Assembly (NCBI GenBank): GCA_003566795.1
Contig: PXBU01000132.1
Span: 1 to 14,703 of the forward strand
DNA from: Puniceicoccaceae bacterium
GTDB lineage: Bacteria; Verrucomicrobiota; Verrucomicrobiia; Opitutales; Coraliomargaritaceae
Length of the DNA: 14,703 nucleotides
Direction: 5' to 3'
Shown here: in pieces, positions 8,240 to 14,703 of the stretch
How positions within the stretch are numbered: position 1 is the stretch's first letter
Layout: every line of letters starts with the position of its first letter
Notes under the pieces: generated by a model
What the model was told of the DNA's origin: nothing
The model's database searches: none
The model's input: the letters and a program-made list of their open reading frames with translations, nothing else
Translations under genes and position numbers: made by a program

Positions 8240-9880
8240 ATGCCCACCGCCAACCAAACACTCCACACCGACATCCTCTGCATCGGCGCGGGTGTCGCCT
8301 CGCTCTCCACCGCGCTAGCACTCCTCCGCGCTCATAAAAAATCCGGCAGCGCCCGCGCCGCTCCGCGTGTCGTCATCCTGGAAAAGTCTCGCGGCATCGC
8401 CAACCACGTGCTTTCCGGCGCAGTGATCGACCCCACCGCCTTCGACGGCCTGCTCGACGCCGAAGAAATCCGCCGCCTGCCCTTCGAGGCCGAAGTCACC
8501 CAGGAGGCCTTCCACTTTCTGGGGAATGCACGCCGCTCGATCCCCATCCCCTGGATTCCGCCAATGATGCGCGCCCAGGGCTACCCGGTCGGATCACTCA
8601 GCAAACTCACCCGCCACCTGGCCATGCTCTGCGAGGCCGAGGGCGCGGAAATCTACTGTGGCTTCGCCGCCAGCGAATGGATGGAGGACGCGTCCGGCCG
8701 GATCACGGGAGTGCGCACCGGTCCGCGTGGACTCGACCGTCAGGGGCAACCCAAGTCGAATTTTGCCCCGCCGGAGGAAATCCACGCCCGCGCGGTTGTG
8801 CTGGGCGAGGGTGCCTGCGGTCATCTTACGGAGCGCCTCATTGCGCGCAGCGGCTTGCAGGGTCGACGACCGCAGAGCTATGCTGTGGGCATCAAGGAAG
8901 TCATCGAGATGCCGGACGATCCCGAGCGTGCCGGGCGAATTCTCCACACCTTCGGCTATCCCGCCGATAGTCGTTCCTACGGCGGCGGCTTCGTTTACCA
9001 GCTATCCGCCACCCAGGCAGCGGTCGGCTACGCCTATGGCCTCGACTACCGCCCGCCTGAAACGGACCCCCACGAGCTGTTCCGGCGCTTCAAGGCCCAC
9101 CCCGCAGTCGCCCGCGAAATCGAAGGCGGCAAGGCGGTGGCCTACGGGGCCAAGGTCATCCCCGAGGGCGGCCTGTTCTCCGTGCCGGAGCTGGTCACCG
9201 ATGGTGCACTGATCGTCGGCGACGGCGGCGGCCTGCTCGACAGCCTGCGCATCAAAGGCATCCACATGGCGATGCAATCGGGCCGCATGGCGGGCGAAAC
9301 GCTCGCCGCCGCCTGGGAGCGTGACGATTTCTCCCGTGCGCAGCTCAGCAATTATCCGAGGGCCCTGCGTGCCTCCAATATCTGGCAACAACTCAAACGC
9401 GTGCGCAACGTCCGCGCCCCCTTCTCCAAACACAGCCTGCTCGGGCTAGCCACCGCCGGTGCCGCCTGGGCCACCCGCGGTGCCCTCCCCTGGTGGATGA
9501 TCGAAATGGAGCGCGACCACGTCACCCTGCGTCCCAAAAATACGCGGCCGACCCGGCGGCGGGTGCCTCCCCTCGCGGCCAGCCCGCTCTCCCCCGACCG
9601 GCTCACCGATGTCTTCATGTCCGGCACCACCCACGACGAGGACCAACCCTGCCACCTGCACATCCTCGACCGCGCCGTCTGCCGCAGATGTATCGAGCTG
9701 TTTGGTGCGCCCTGCCAGCACTTCTGCCCCGCGGAAGTCTACCGCCTCGAAGGCGAGGACATCCACATCGATTTCTCCAACTGCCTGCACTGCAAAACCT
9801 GCCAGATCAAAGATCCCTACGCCAACATCGAATGGACACCGCCCCAGGCCGCCGACGGCCCGCGCTACACGCGGATGTAG
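8240..9880 (+). CDS. Electron transfer flavoprotein:quinone oxidoreductase (ETF-QO)
   Basis: This 546-residue flavoprotein takes electrons from reduced ETF and delivers them to the membrane quinone pool. The N-terminal dinucleotide fold reads ILCIGAGVAS, so the usual third Gly is replaced by Ser (S21). Family landmarks follow: ARAVVLGEGACGHLTERL, the YGGGFVYQL strand, LEGGKAVAYGAK-like text (EGGKAVAYGAKVIPEGG) and the KGIHMAMQSG helix. The C-terminal [4Fe-4S] domain has C496 in CPAEVY and C515/C518/C521 in CLHCKTCQIKDP, closely matching mitochondrial ETF-QO ligands. These membrane proteins are monotopic, without transmembrane helices, as seen here. The gene is downstream of etfBA on the same strand, split from it only by the 161-bp repeat, so co-transcription is likely unless the repeat terminates. 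No Shine-Dalgarno sequence is seen; ACCCGCCCC precedes the ATG. Confidence 0.94.
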   Translation: MPTANQTLHTDILCIGAGVASLSTALALLRAHKKSGSARAAPRVVILEKSRGIANHVLSGAVIDPTAFDGLLDAEEIRRLPFEAEVTQEAFHFLGNARRSIPIPWIPPMMRAQGYPVGSLSKLTRHLAMLCEAEGAEIYCGFAASEWMEDASGRITGVRTGPRGLDRQGQPKSNFAPPEEIHARAVVLGEGACGHLTERLIARSGLQGRRPQSYAVGIKEVIEMPDDPERAGRILHTFGYPADSRSYGGGFVYQLSATQAAVGYAYGLDYRPPETDPHELFRRFKAHPAVAREIEGGKAVAYGAKVIPEGGLFSVPELVTDGALIVGDGGGLLDSLRIKGIHMAMQSGRMAGETLAAAWERDDFSRAQLSNYPRALRASNIWQQLKRVRNVRAPFSKHSLLGLATAGAAWATRGALPWWMIEMERDHVTLRPKNTRPTRRRVPPLAASPLSPDRLTDVFMSGTTHDEDQPCHLHILDRAVCRRCIELFGAPCQHFCPAEVYRLEGEDIHIDFSNCLHCKTCQIKDPYANIEWTPPQAADGPRYTRM

Positions 9881-9909
9881 GGCGCCAAGTAGAGCCTGCC
9901 AATGGGCCT

Positions 9910-9964
9910 ACCAGTGGAGCCTGCGCTTGCGCATGGCACCATCGCCGTCGAGGCGATGGTGCCC
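9910..9964 (+). repeat. Double-hairpin intergenic repeat, copy 2 (best preserved)
   Basis: TGCGC-TT-GCGCA (9922-9933) is followed by a perfect 12-bp stem GGCACCATCGCC / GGCGATGGTGCC (9935-9946 with 9952-9963) around a GTCGA loop. A partial extra unit, AAGTAGAGCCTGCC, lies just upstream at about 9889-9902. It sits between the convergent ends of ETF-QO and the recombinase gene, where it may also act as a transcription end. Confidence 0.85.
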
Positions 9965-10011
9965 CGCGATACCAGTTTCGATACCGAATCGGGTTCTACC
10001 TCTCCCATTAA

Positions 10012-10033
10012 CGTCCATTCACGTAAATGAACG
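10012..10033. terminator. Weak hairpin between convergent genes
   Basis: CGT-C-CATT and AATG-A-ACG can pair around CACGTA just before the recombinase stop codon (minus strand). No clear T-run on either side; a weak candidate only. Confidence 0.25.
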
Positions 10034-10035
10034 GT

Positions 10036-10980
10036 TCACCGCATCCTCTTCGGCCCCTTGCCCCTTGGATGATACAAGGCATGCTCATCCGCCAGGCGTG
10101 AGGACTGCACTGCGGTGTAAATTTGGGTGGTGGAAATATCCGCGTGCCCCAACATCTCCTGAATCGCGCGCAGATCGGCCCCGCCCTCGAGTAAATGCGT
10201 GGCAAAGGAGTGCCGCAGCAGGTGCGGCTTGATCGGCTTCTTAATCCCCGCCTTGCGGGCACAGTCCTTGATCATGACCCAGACCATTTTACGGGAGATC
10301 GCCTTACCCTGTTGACTCAGAAAGAGCTCACTGCCGGTGCGTGCCTTGACAAATCTGGCCCGCCCCCCGGCAAGGTAATCGCGCACCGCTTTGATGGCCG
10401 CCCCGCCGATCGGCGCAATCCGCTCTTTCGAGCCTTTGCCAAAGACCCGCACATAGCCCTCCTCGAGATCGACGCTTTGCAGCAGCAGCTCGCAGAGCTC
10501 CGTCACCCGCAGCCCGCTGCTGTAGAACAGCTCCAGGATCGCCCGGTCGCGCAGCCCGTGCGGCGTCGCGCTCGAAGGTGCTTCCAGTAGCCGCGTCACC
10601 TCCTGCGCCGAGAGGACCTCCGGCAACTTGCGCGTCAGCTTTGGCGAACTGGCCAGCTCGGTAAAGTCATCCTGGCGAGTGTTTTCACGCACCAGGTGGC
10701 GCGCCAACATGCGCAGCGCCGAGAGCTTCCGCGACTGGCTGGTGCGGGCATAGTCGCACATGCTCAGGTGCCCCGTCCATTGGCTCATCAGTGCCGCATC
10801 CACCTCGTTCCAGTCGGCTGCGCCCCGCTGCTGCATGAATGTTGCACACTGCACCAGGTCACGCGCGTAGGCCTGCAGCGTGTTAGCCGAGAGGCCACGC
10901 TCCAGCTCCAGCCACGCCAGAAAACTCTCAACGGGTTCCGCAAAGGCAGGTGGGATCGCATCCAAAGGGTCATTCGGCAT
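10036..10980 (-). CDS. xerD: Tyrosine recombinase XerC/XerD family
   Basis: The 314-residue protein has a SAM-like N-terminal core-binding domain (about 13-100) and a catalytic domain carrying all six active-site residues: R158 (SGLRVTEL), K182 (GKGSKER), H253 and R256 (HLLRHSF), H279 (LGHADIS) and nucleophile Y288 (TQIYT). Spacing between them is within one residue of E. coli XerD. Length near 300 aa and lack of extra domains favour a housekeeping chromosome-dimer resolvase rather than an integron or phage integrase; XerC versus XerD cannot be told with certainty. The start at 10980 (MPNDPLD) was preferred over an in-frame ATG at 11031, which would add 17 unlike residues and reach into the divergent argA leader. 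It is transcribed away from argA with a 73-nt gap. Confidence 0.92.
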   Translation of the reverse strand: MPNDPLDAIPPAFAEPVESFLAWLELERGLSANTLQAYARDLVQCATFMQQRGAADWNEVDAALMSQWTGHLSMCDYARTSQSRKLSALRMLARHLVRENTRQDDFTELASSPKLTRKLPEVLSAQEVTRLLEAPSSATPHGLRDRAILELFYSSGLRVTELCELLLQSVDLEEGYVRVFGKGSKERIAPIGGAAIKAVRDYLAGGRARFVKARTGSELFLSQQGKAISRKMVWVMIKDCARKAGIKKPIKPHLLRHSFATHLLEGGADLRAIQEMLGHADISTTQIYTAVQSSRLADEHALYHPRGKGPKRMR

Positions 10981-11053
10981 AGTCGAGGCGTAACTAAGCT
11001 TCGAAACAAGCGTCTTGCAAGCGCCTAACAAGCCGACAAACTACCCATTTGTT

Positions 11054-12367
11054 ATGAACACCGATCCACCCAGCGATCCACCGATCAAGCCCACGGACCT
11101 GCGCGGCATTTTGAAGTATGTGCCCATGTTCCGTGAGCATGTGTTCGTGATCGCGGTCGACGGCAGCACCGTGGCGCACGAAATGTTTCGCAACGTCCTG
11201 CTGGATATTGCCGTGCTGCGCTCACTCAATATCAAGATCGTCCTGGTCTACGGCATCGGGCAGCAACTGCGCGAGCTCGCGGAGTCGCGCAGCGTAGCCA
11301 TATCCGACCCGCACGGCGAAGGTGCCACCGATCAGCGCACACTGGAACTCGCCAACGAGGCCAGCGCGGCGGTCAACCTGCAGATCGTGCAGGGCCTCAC
11401 CCGCAACAACCTGCGCTGCGCCACCACCAACGCCATCCGCAGTAAGGAAATCGGCATCCTCAAGGGCCAGGACCAGCTGCTCAGCGGCAACGTCGACCGG
11501 CTCGATATCAAGCTCATCCACCAACTGCTCGACAGCGACACCATCCCCGTTGTCGCCCCGATTGCCTTCAACCGGGAGGGCAACCCCCTGCGCATCAACT
11601 CGGATCTACTGGCCGCCGAGCTCGCCTCCAGCCTGGAGGCCTCGAAGCTCATCTTCCTCACCACCCAGGACGGCTTGCAGATCGACGACCGTCTGTTGAC
11701 GAATCTCCCGGTGGCGGAACTGGAGACGCTGCTCAACGAGACCGTCGCGGATGCCTTCCCGGAGCGCCTGCGCAGTAAATCCACCTATGCCATCAAAGCG
11801 ATTCGCGCCGGGACGCCGCGTGCCCACATTCTCGACAGCCGCATCTTCGGCGTGCTACTCAACGAGATTTTCGATAAAGTGGGCATCGGCACCATGGTTT
11901 ACAGTAATGATTACGAGTCCATCCGCCCGGCGATTCCGGCAGATGCCTACTCCATCTTCAATATCACCCGCAACGCGGTGCAGTCCGAGGCGCTGCTGGA
12001 GCGCACCCAGGCATCCATTGAGTCCGAGATTGCCAACTTTCTGGTTTACGAAATCGATGGCAGCATCATCGGCTGCGTCCATTTAAGAAACTTCGACCAG
12101 GGCAAAACCATCGAGCTCGGCAACGTCTATGTGCAGCCCTTCTATCAGAAGAAAGGCGTCGGCCGCCGCATGGTGGAATACGTCTGCCAGCAGGCCCAGC
12201 GCCAGGGCACCCAGCGCGTCGTGGCACTCACCACCCAGGCCACCAAGTTTTTTACCGCCGTCTGCGACTTCCAGGAAGGCGGCTATGCCGACCTGCCCGA
12301 GCCGCGCGCCACCGAGGCCCGCACCAACGGCAGAAACTCGCGGGTCTTCTATCGGGATTTAAAATAG
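11054..12367 (+). CDS. argA: N-acetylglutamate synthase (amino-acid N-acetyltransferase) ArgA
   Basis: It catalyses acetyl-CoA + L-glutamate to N-acetylglutamate, the first step of arginine synthesis. The 437-residue length matches E. coli ArgA (443). The first about 290 residues are an amino-acid-kinase-fold domain (VFVIAVDGSTV, IKIVLVYGIGQQLREL) without the catalytic kinase signature, as usual in ArgA, where it binds feedback arginine. The C-terminal GNAT domain starts near SNDYESIRPAIPADA and has acetyl-CoA motif VQPFYQKKGVGRR (G368, G370) and a late TKFFTAVCDFQEGG segment. The start at 11054 (MNTDPPSD) fits the family N-terminus; an upstream in-frame ATG at 11015 would add 13 residues and cannot be excluded. 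No Shine-Dalgarno sequence at either. Feedback inhibition by arginine is expected from the family, not shown here. Confidence 0.92.
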   Translation: MNTDPPSDPPIKPTDLRGILKYVPMFREHVFVIAVDGSTVAHEMFRNVLLDIAVLRSLNIKIVLVYGIGQQLRELAESRSVAISDPHGEGATDQRTLELANEASAAVNLQIVQGLTRNNLRCATTNAIRSKEIGILKGQDQLLSGNVDRLDIKLIHQLLDSDTIPVVAPIAFNREGNPLRINSDLLAAELASSLEASKLIFLTTQDGLQIDDRLLTNLPVAELETLLNETVADAFPERLRSKSTYAIKAIRAGTPRAHILDSRIFGVLLNEIFDKVGIGTMVYSNDYESIRPAIPADAYSIFNITRNAVQSEALLERTQASIESEIANFLVYEIDGSIIGCVHLRNFDQGKTIELGNVYVQPFYQKKGVGRRMVEYVCQQAQRQGTQRVVALTTQATKFFTAVCDFQEGGYADLPEPRATEARTNGRNSRVFYRDLK

Positions 12368-12375
12368 CGACAGCG

Positions 12376-12708
12376 ATGGACCTCTACCATACCACCGATC
12401 TCGATGGCATCTCGATCGTCAACCCCGATACCGACGCCATGCGGGAAGTCTTGACCCAACTCGACAGCCCCGCCGCCGAGGACGCCGACCACCCCGACGT
12501 CGCCCTCGTCCACGACCCCAGCGCCTGGTCCATCTCCGTCTACCCCAACGGCACCGTCACACTCGAAAACCTCGCCGCCGACGACGAGCCACAATACATG
12601 CACACCATCAGCCGCCCAGCAGCTCTCCAGCTCTGGCAGCAACTCGCCCAGGGCCAGATCGAAGCCCTGCAAAACCAGCCCTGGACCCCCGCCGGCAACA
12701 CGCGGTAA
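12376..12708 (+). CDS. Small acidic protein of unknown function
   Basis: A 110-residue ORF starts 8 nt after argA on the same strand and keeps the high-GC codon usage of its neighbours, so it is probably real and co-transcribed. I do not recognise the family. It is acidic (DSPAAEDADHPD), has no signal peptide or membrane segment, and reads like a compact alpha/beta domain: a beta-strand pair around WSISVYPNGTVTLENL, then a helix with PAALQLWQQLAQGQIEAL and a terminal QPW. No catalytic motif is seen. The position after argA does not prove a role in arginine synthesis. Confidence 0.7.
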   Translation: MDLYHTTDLDGISIVNPDTDAMREVLTQLDSPAAEDADHPDVALVHDPSAWSISVYPNGTVTLENLAADDEPQYMHTISRPAALQLWQQLAQGQIEALQNQPWTPAGNTR

Positions 12709-12758
12709 CGCAAATTCACGGGGTAATTGAGCCGGGTGCCCCTGGGGCAGGCGAAAGA

Positions 12759-12787
12759 GCAAACACCTAGCAACTGAGGTGGTTTGC
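12759..12787 (+). terminator. Hairpin after the argA transcription unit, possible terminator
   Basis: GCAAAC-ACCT (12759-12768) pairs with AGGT-(G)-GTTTGC (12777-12787) around AGCAACTG, ten pairs with one bulged G. It is followed by CTTAGAATTAAG rather than a T-run, so intrinsic termination is uncertain. Confidence 0.4.
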
Positions 12788-12819
12788 CTTAGAATTAAGC
12801 GAAGAAAGTGGAGTTTCAT

Positions 12820-12919
12820 GTAGGGGCTTTCCTGCGGGAAGTCCGCGAAAGTTCGGGAGCGCACCCGACGGCCTTAATCTCTCACAACGCTCGCGGGTGC
12901 CGCAAGCGAACACCCCTAC
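12820..12919. repeat. 100-nt cloverleaf-like palindromic element
   Basis: GTAGGGG (12820-12826) pairs with CCCCTAC (12913-12919). Inside are three hairpins: 12827-12851 (CTTTC..GCGG / CCGC..GAAAG), 12853-12868 (TCGGG / CCCGA) and 12888-12908 (CGCT-C-GCGG / CCGC-A-AGCG). It is not a tRNA: there is no T-loop GTTCRA motif or recognisable anticodon arm. It may be a composite REP-type repeat or a structured RNA. Confidence 0.6.
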
Positions 12920-13110
12920 GGAGAGAAAATGATACGCAATCCGCAGGACTTGAAGAGAAATTGCGACAACTGACATTTGTGCATAAATGCCAGGATCCAT
13001 CGCCCGACCGAGCGGAAGTGATCGCAGCAAACCTTGCGTTGGCCAGGAGCGTTAATGGCCATACCACCCTTGCCAAGCAGTGCCTTGGTTCTGCCGCCCA
13101 CCCCCGTGGT

Positions 13111-13155
13111 GTCTCCGCTTGCGGATGGCAGCGTCGCCGTCGAGGCGATGCTCCC
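13111..13155 (+). repeat. Double-hairpin intergenic repeat, copy 3 (diverged)
   Basis: It matches 9919-9963 at 38 of 45 positions. The short hairpin is TCCGC-TT-GCGGA (13114-13125); the second stem, 13127-13138 with 13144-13155 and loop GTCGA, keeps 11 of 12 pairs (one G-T). Two pairs changed on both sides relative to copy 2. Confidence 0.75.
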
Positions 13156-13268
13156 AGCACCCAGGATCCCCGAACCCCGCGCGCGTGTTCGGTGACATTT
13201 TGACTCAACTTGGCTTGACCAATGATTCAACCCAAGGCAAATATATTGCATAAGTCACCAAATCCCAA

Positions 13269-13297
13269 TTGATTAAAGCTATTGTCCCGAATAAGAT
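13269..13297 (+). promoter_or_regulatory. Possible sigma-70-type promoter for the zinc-ribbon gene
   Basis: TTGATT (13269-13274) and TAAGAT (13292-13297) are separated by 17 nt, each matching 4 of 6 consensus bases, about 70 nt before the ATG at 13367 in AT-rich DNA. AT richness alone makes chance matches likely. Confidence 0.3.
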
Positions 13298-13366
13298 TGC
13301 CAGCGTTTAAGCTACCTGCATTCTAGCCGTGAAATACACTAATAAACACTGTTCGAAGAAAGTGAA

Positions 13367-13627
13367 ATGAAAACAATCAATCACCCTGATTGGCCAGAGC
13401 AGCTATACTACTTGGACGAACAAGAAACCCAGAATATTGAAATCCGGAAAAAGAATTCCTTCTTGTCGAAAGTCCGATTCACGCTTTTCCCGAATGCAAC
13501 ATGCTCGGGCTGTGGGAAACGAATGAAGAAAAAATGGATGAATCTATACCAGAGCCCACCTACGCTACTATTTCTTGTGTGTGATGACTGCCACCTTTAT
13601 GTTGAAACTGAAATCTCTACCGACTAA
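13367..13627 (+). CDS. Small zinc-ribbon-like protein, unknown function
   Basis: An 86-residue protein with two CxxC knuckles, CSGC (C46, C49) and CDDC (C72, C75), 22 residues apart: the ligand pattern of a zinc ribbon. A basic stretch (KRMKKKW) follows the first knuckle. The N-terminal part (HPDWPEQLYYLDEQE) matches nothing I recognise. No signal peptide. Its DNA is clearly AT-richer than argA or hydA, and it is followed 24 nt after the stop by repeat site A (13652-13733), the arrangement also seen after the next gene. A weak purine-rich site (GAAGAAAG) precedes the ATG. Possible roles include nucleic-acid or protein binding; no function is assigned. Confidence 0.65.
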   Translation: MKTINHPDWPEQLYYLDEQETQNIEIRKKNSFLSKVRFTLFPNATCSGCGKRMKKKWMNLYQSPPTLLFLVCDDCHLYVETEISTD

Positions 13628-13643
13628 AGCATGAGTTCGAACA

Positions 13644-13733
<90 letters not shown>

Positions 13734-13746
13734 TTGTAGAAAATAA

Positions 13747-14584
<838 letters not shown>

Positions 14585-14617
14585 ATATGTGGCAAAGAAT
14601 GATTTTTACAACCGCTG

Positions 14618-14703
14618 CGCTTGAGGAGGGGAGATGGGGAGAAGAGAACCTGATGCCGCAGGATGGATCCCCTCCCAAACCTCGCCCAAAGGGCCCTCAA
14701 GCG
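14618..14703. repeat. Nested inverted repeat at the window end
   Basis: CGCTTGAGG (14618-14626) is complementary to CCTCAAGCG (14695-14703), and inside it GGAGGGGA (14625-14632) is complementary to TCCCCTCC (14668-14675). The element is probably cut by the window edge. A frame open from an ATG at 14587 to the edge crosses it but shows no protein-like features. Confidence 0.5.

Larger units (their letters stand above)
12709..13366. other. 658-nt non-coding region rich in palindromes
   Basis: No credible gene. From left to right: a TGCCCC/GGGGCA palindrome (12737-12749), a hairpin (12759-12787), a 100-nt cloverleaf-like element (12820-12919), smaller inverted repeats (CCAAG/CTTGG near 13073-13089), a third copy of the double-hairpin repeat (13111-13155), then an AT-rich promoter-like stretch before the next gene. 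The overlapping frames at 12808-13203 (+) and 12882-13251 (-) run through palindromes and look spurious. Confidence 0.7.

Noticed and set aside
12820..12919. tRNA or tRNA-Sec reading of the cloverleaf
   Set aside because: There is no T-loop GTTCRA motif, no recognisable D-loop GG and no anticodon arm of the right shape.
12808..13251. Overlapping frames on both strands between the 110-aa gene and the zinc-ribbon gene
   Set aside because: They cross several palindromes and have compositions typical of translated repeats.
13238..13265. A dif-like XerCD site around ATATATTGCATAAGTCACC
   Set aside because: Only fragments resemble a dif arm; the second arm and 6-nt central spacing do not fit.
14587..14703. 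A third cassette gene starting just after site B
   Set aside because: The frame is open only to the window edge (39 codons), runs through a nested inverted repeat and yields a Pro/Gly/Glu-rich sequence without protein-like character.

Overview
The window looks like chromosomal DNA of a GC-rich, free-living Gram-negative bacterium with an anaerobic or fermentative side. Signs are an [FeFe]-hydrogenase, an electron-transfer-flavoprotein (ETF) module and a secreted polysaccharide-lyase-like protein. The style (classic ArgA with a GNAT domain, heparinase-fold secreted protein, C-rich start regions with little Shine-Dalgarno signal, many intergenic palindromic repeats) would fit Verrucomicrobiota, perhaps Opitutae. 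This is a guess from gene content; no rRNA or marker gene is present to settle it.

Layout. 2-2571 (+) holds the end of a NuoF/HydB-type NADH-binding subunit and a complete catalytic [FeFe]-hydrogenase HydA. 2574-2734 is copy 1 of a 161-bp repeat. 2801-3700 (+) is an EamA-type permease, convergent with 3742-5658 (-), a secreted heparinase II/III-like protein. 5659-6060 is intergenic with two hairpin elements. 6061-9880 (+) is an ETF module: EtfB, EtfA with an N-terminal 2x[4Fe-4S] ferredoxin domain, and ETF:quinone oxidoreductase, with copy 2 of the 161-bp repeat (opposite orientation) between the last two genes. 10036-10980 (-) is a XerC/D tyrosine recombinase, divergent from argA (11054-12367, +), which is followed by a small acidic unknown protein (12376-12708). 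12709-13366 is non-coding and full of palindromes. 13367-14517 is an AT-richer stretch with a small zinc-ribbon protein and a secreted unknown protein, each followed by a copy of the same ~82-nt structured repeat.

How the genes work together. HydB/HydA should couple NADH (and possibly ferredoxin) to H2. EtfBA collects electrons from flavin dehydrogenases not seen here, and ETF-QO passes them to the quinone pool; the extra iron-sulfur clusters on EtfA suggest an added ferredoxin-type electron route. The two modules are separate transcription units but could both serve redox balance.

The most unusual signals are non-coding: (i) the gene-plus-82-nt-repeat units near the right end, which have an integron-cassette-like layout without the canonical attC core; (ii) two inverted 161-bp elements bracketing 5.6 kb; (iii) a three-copy double-hairpin repeat whose base changes preserve pairing; (iv) a 100-nt cloverleaf-like palindromic element.
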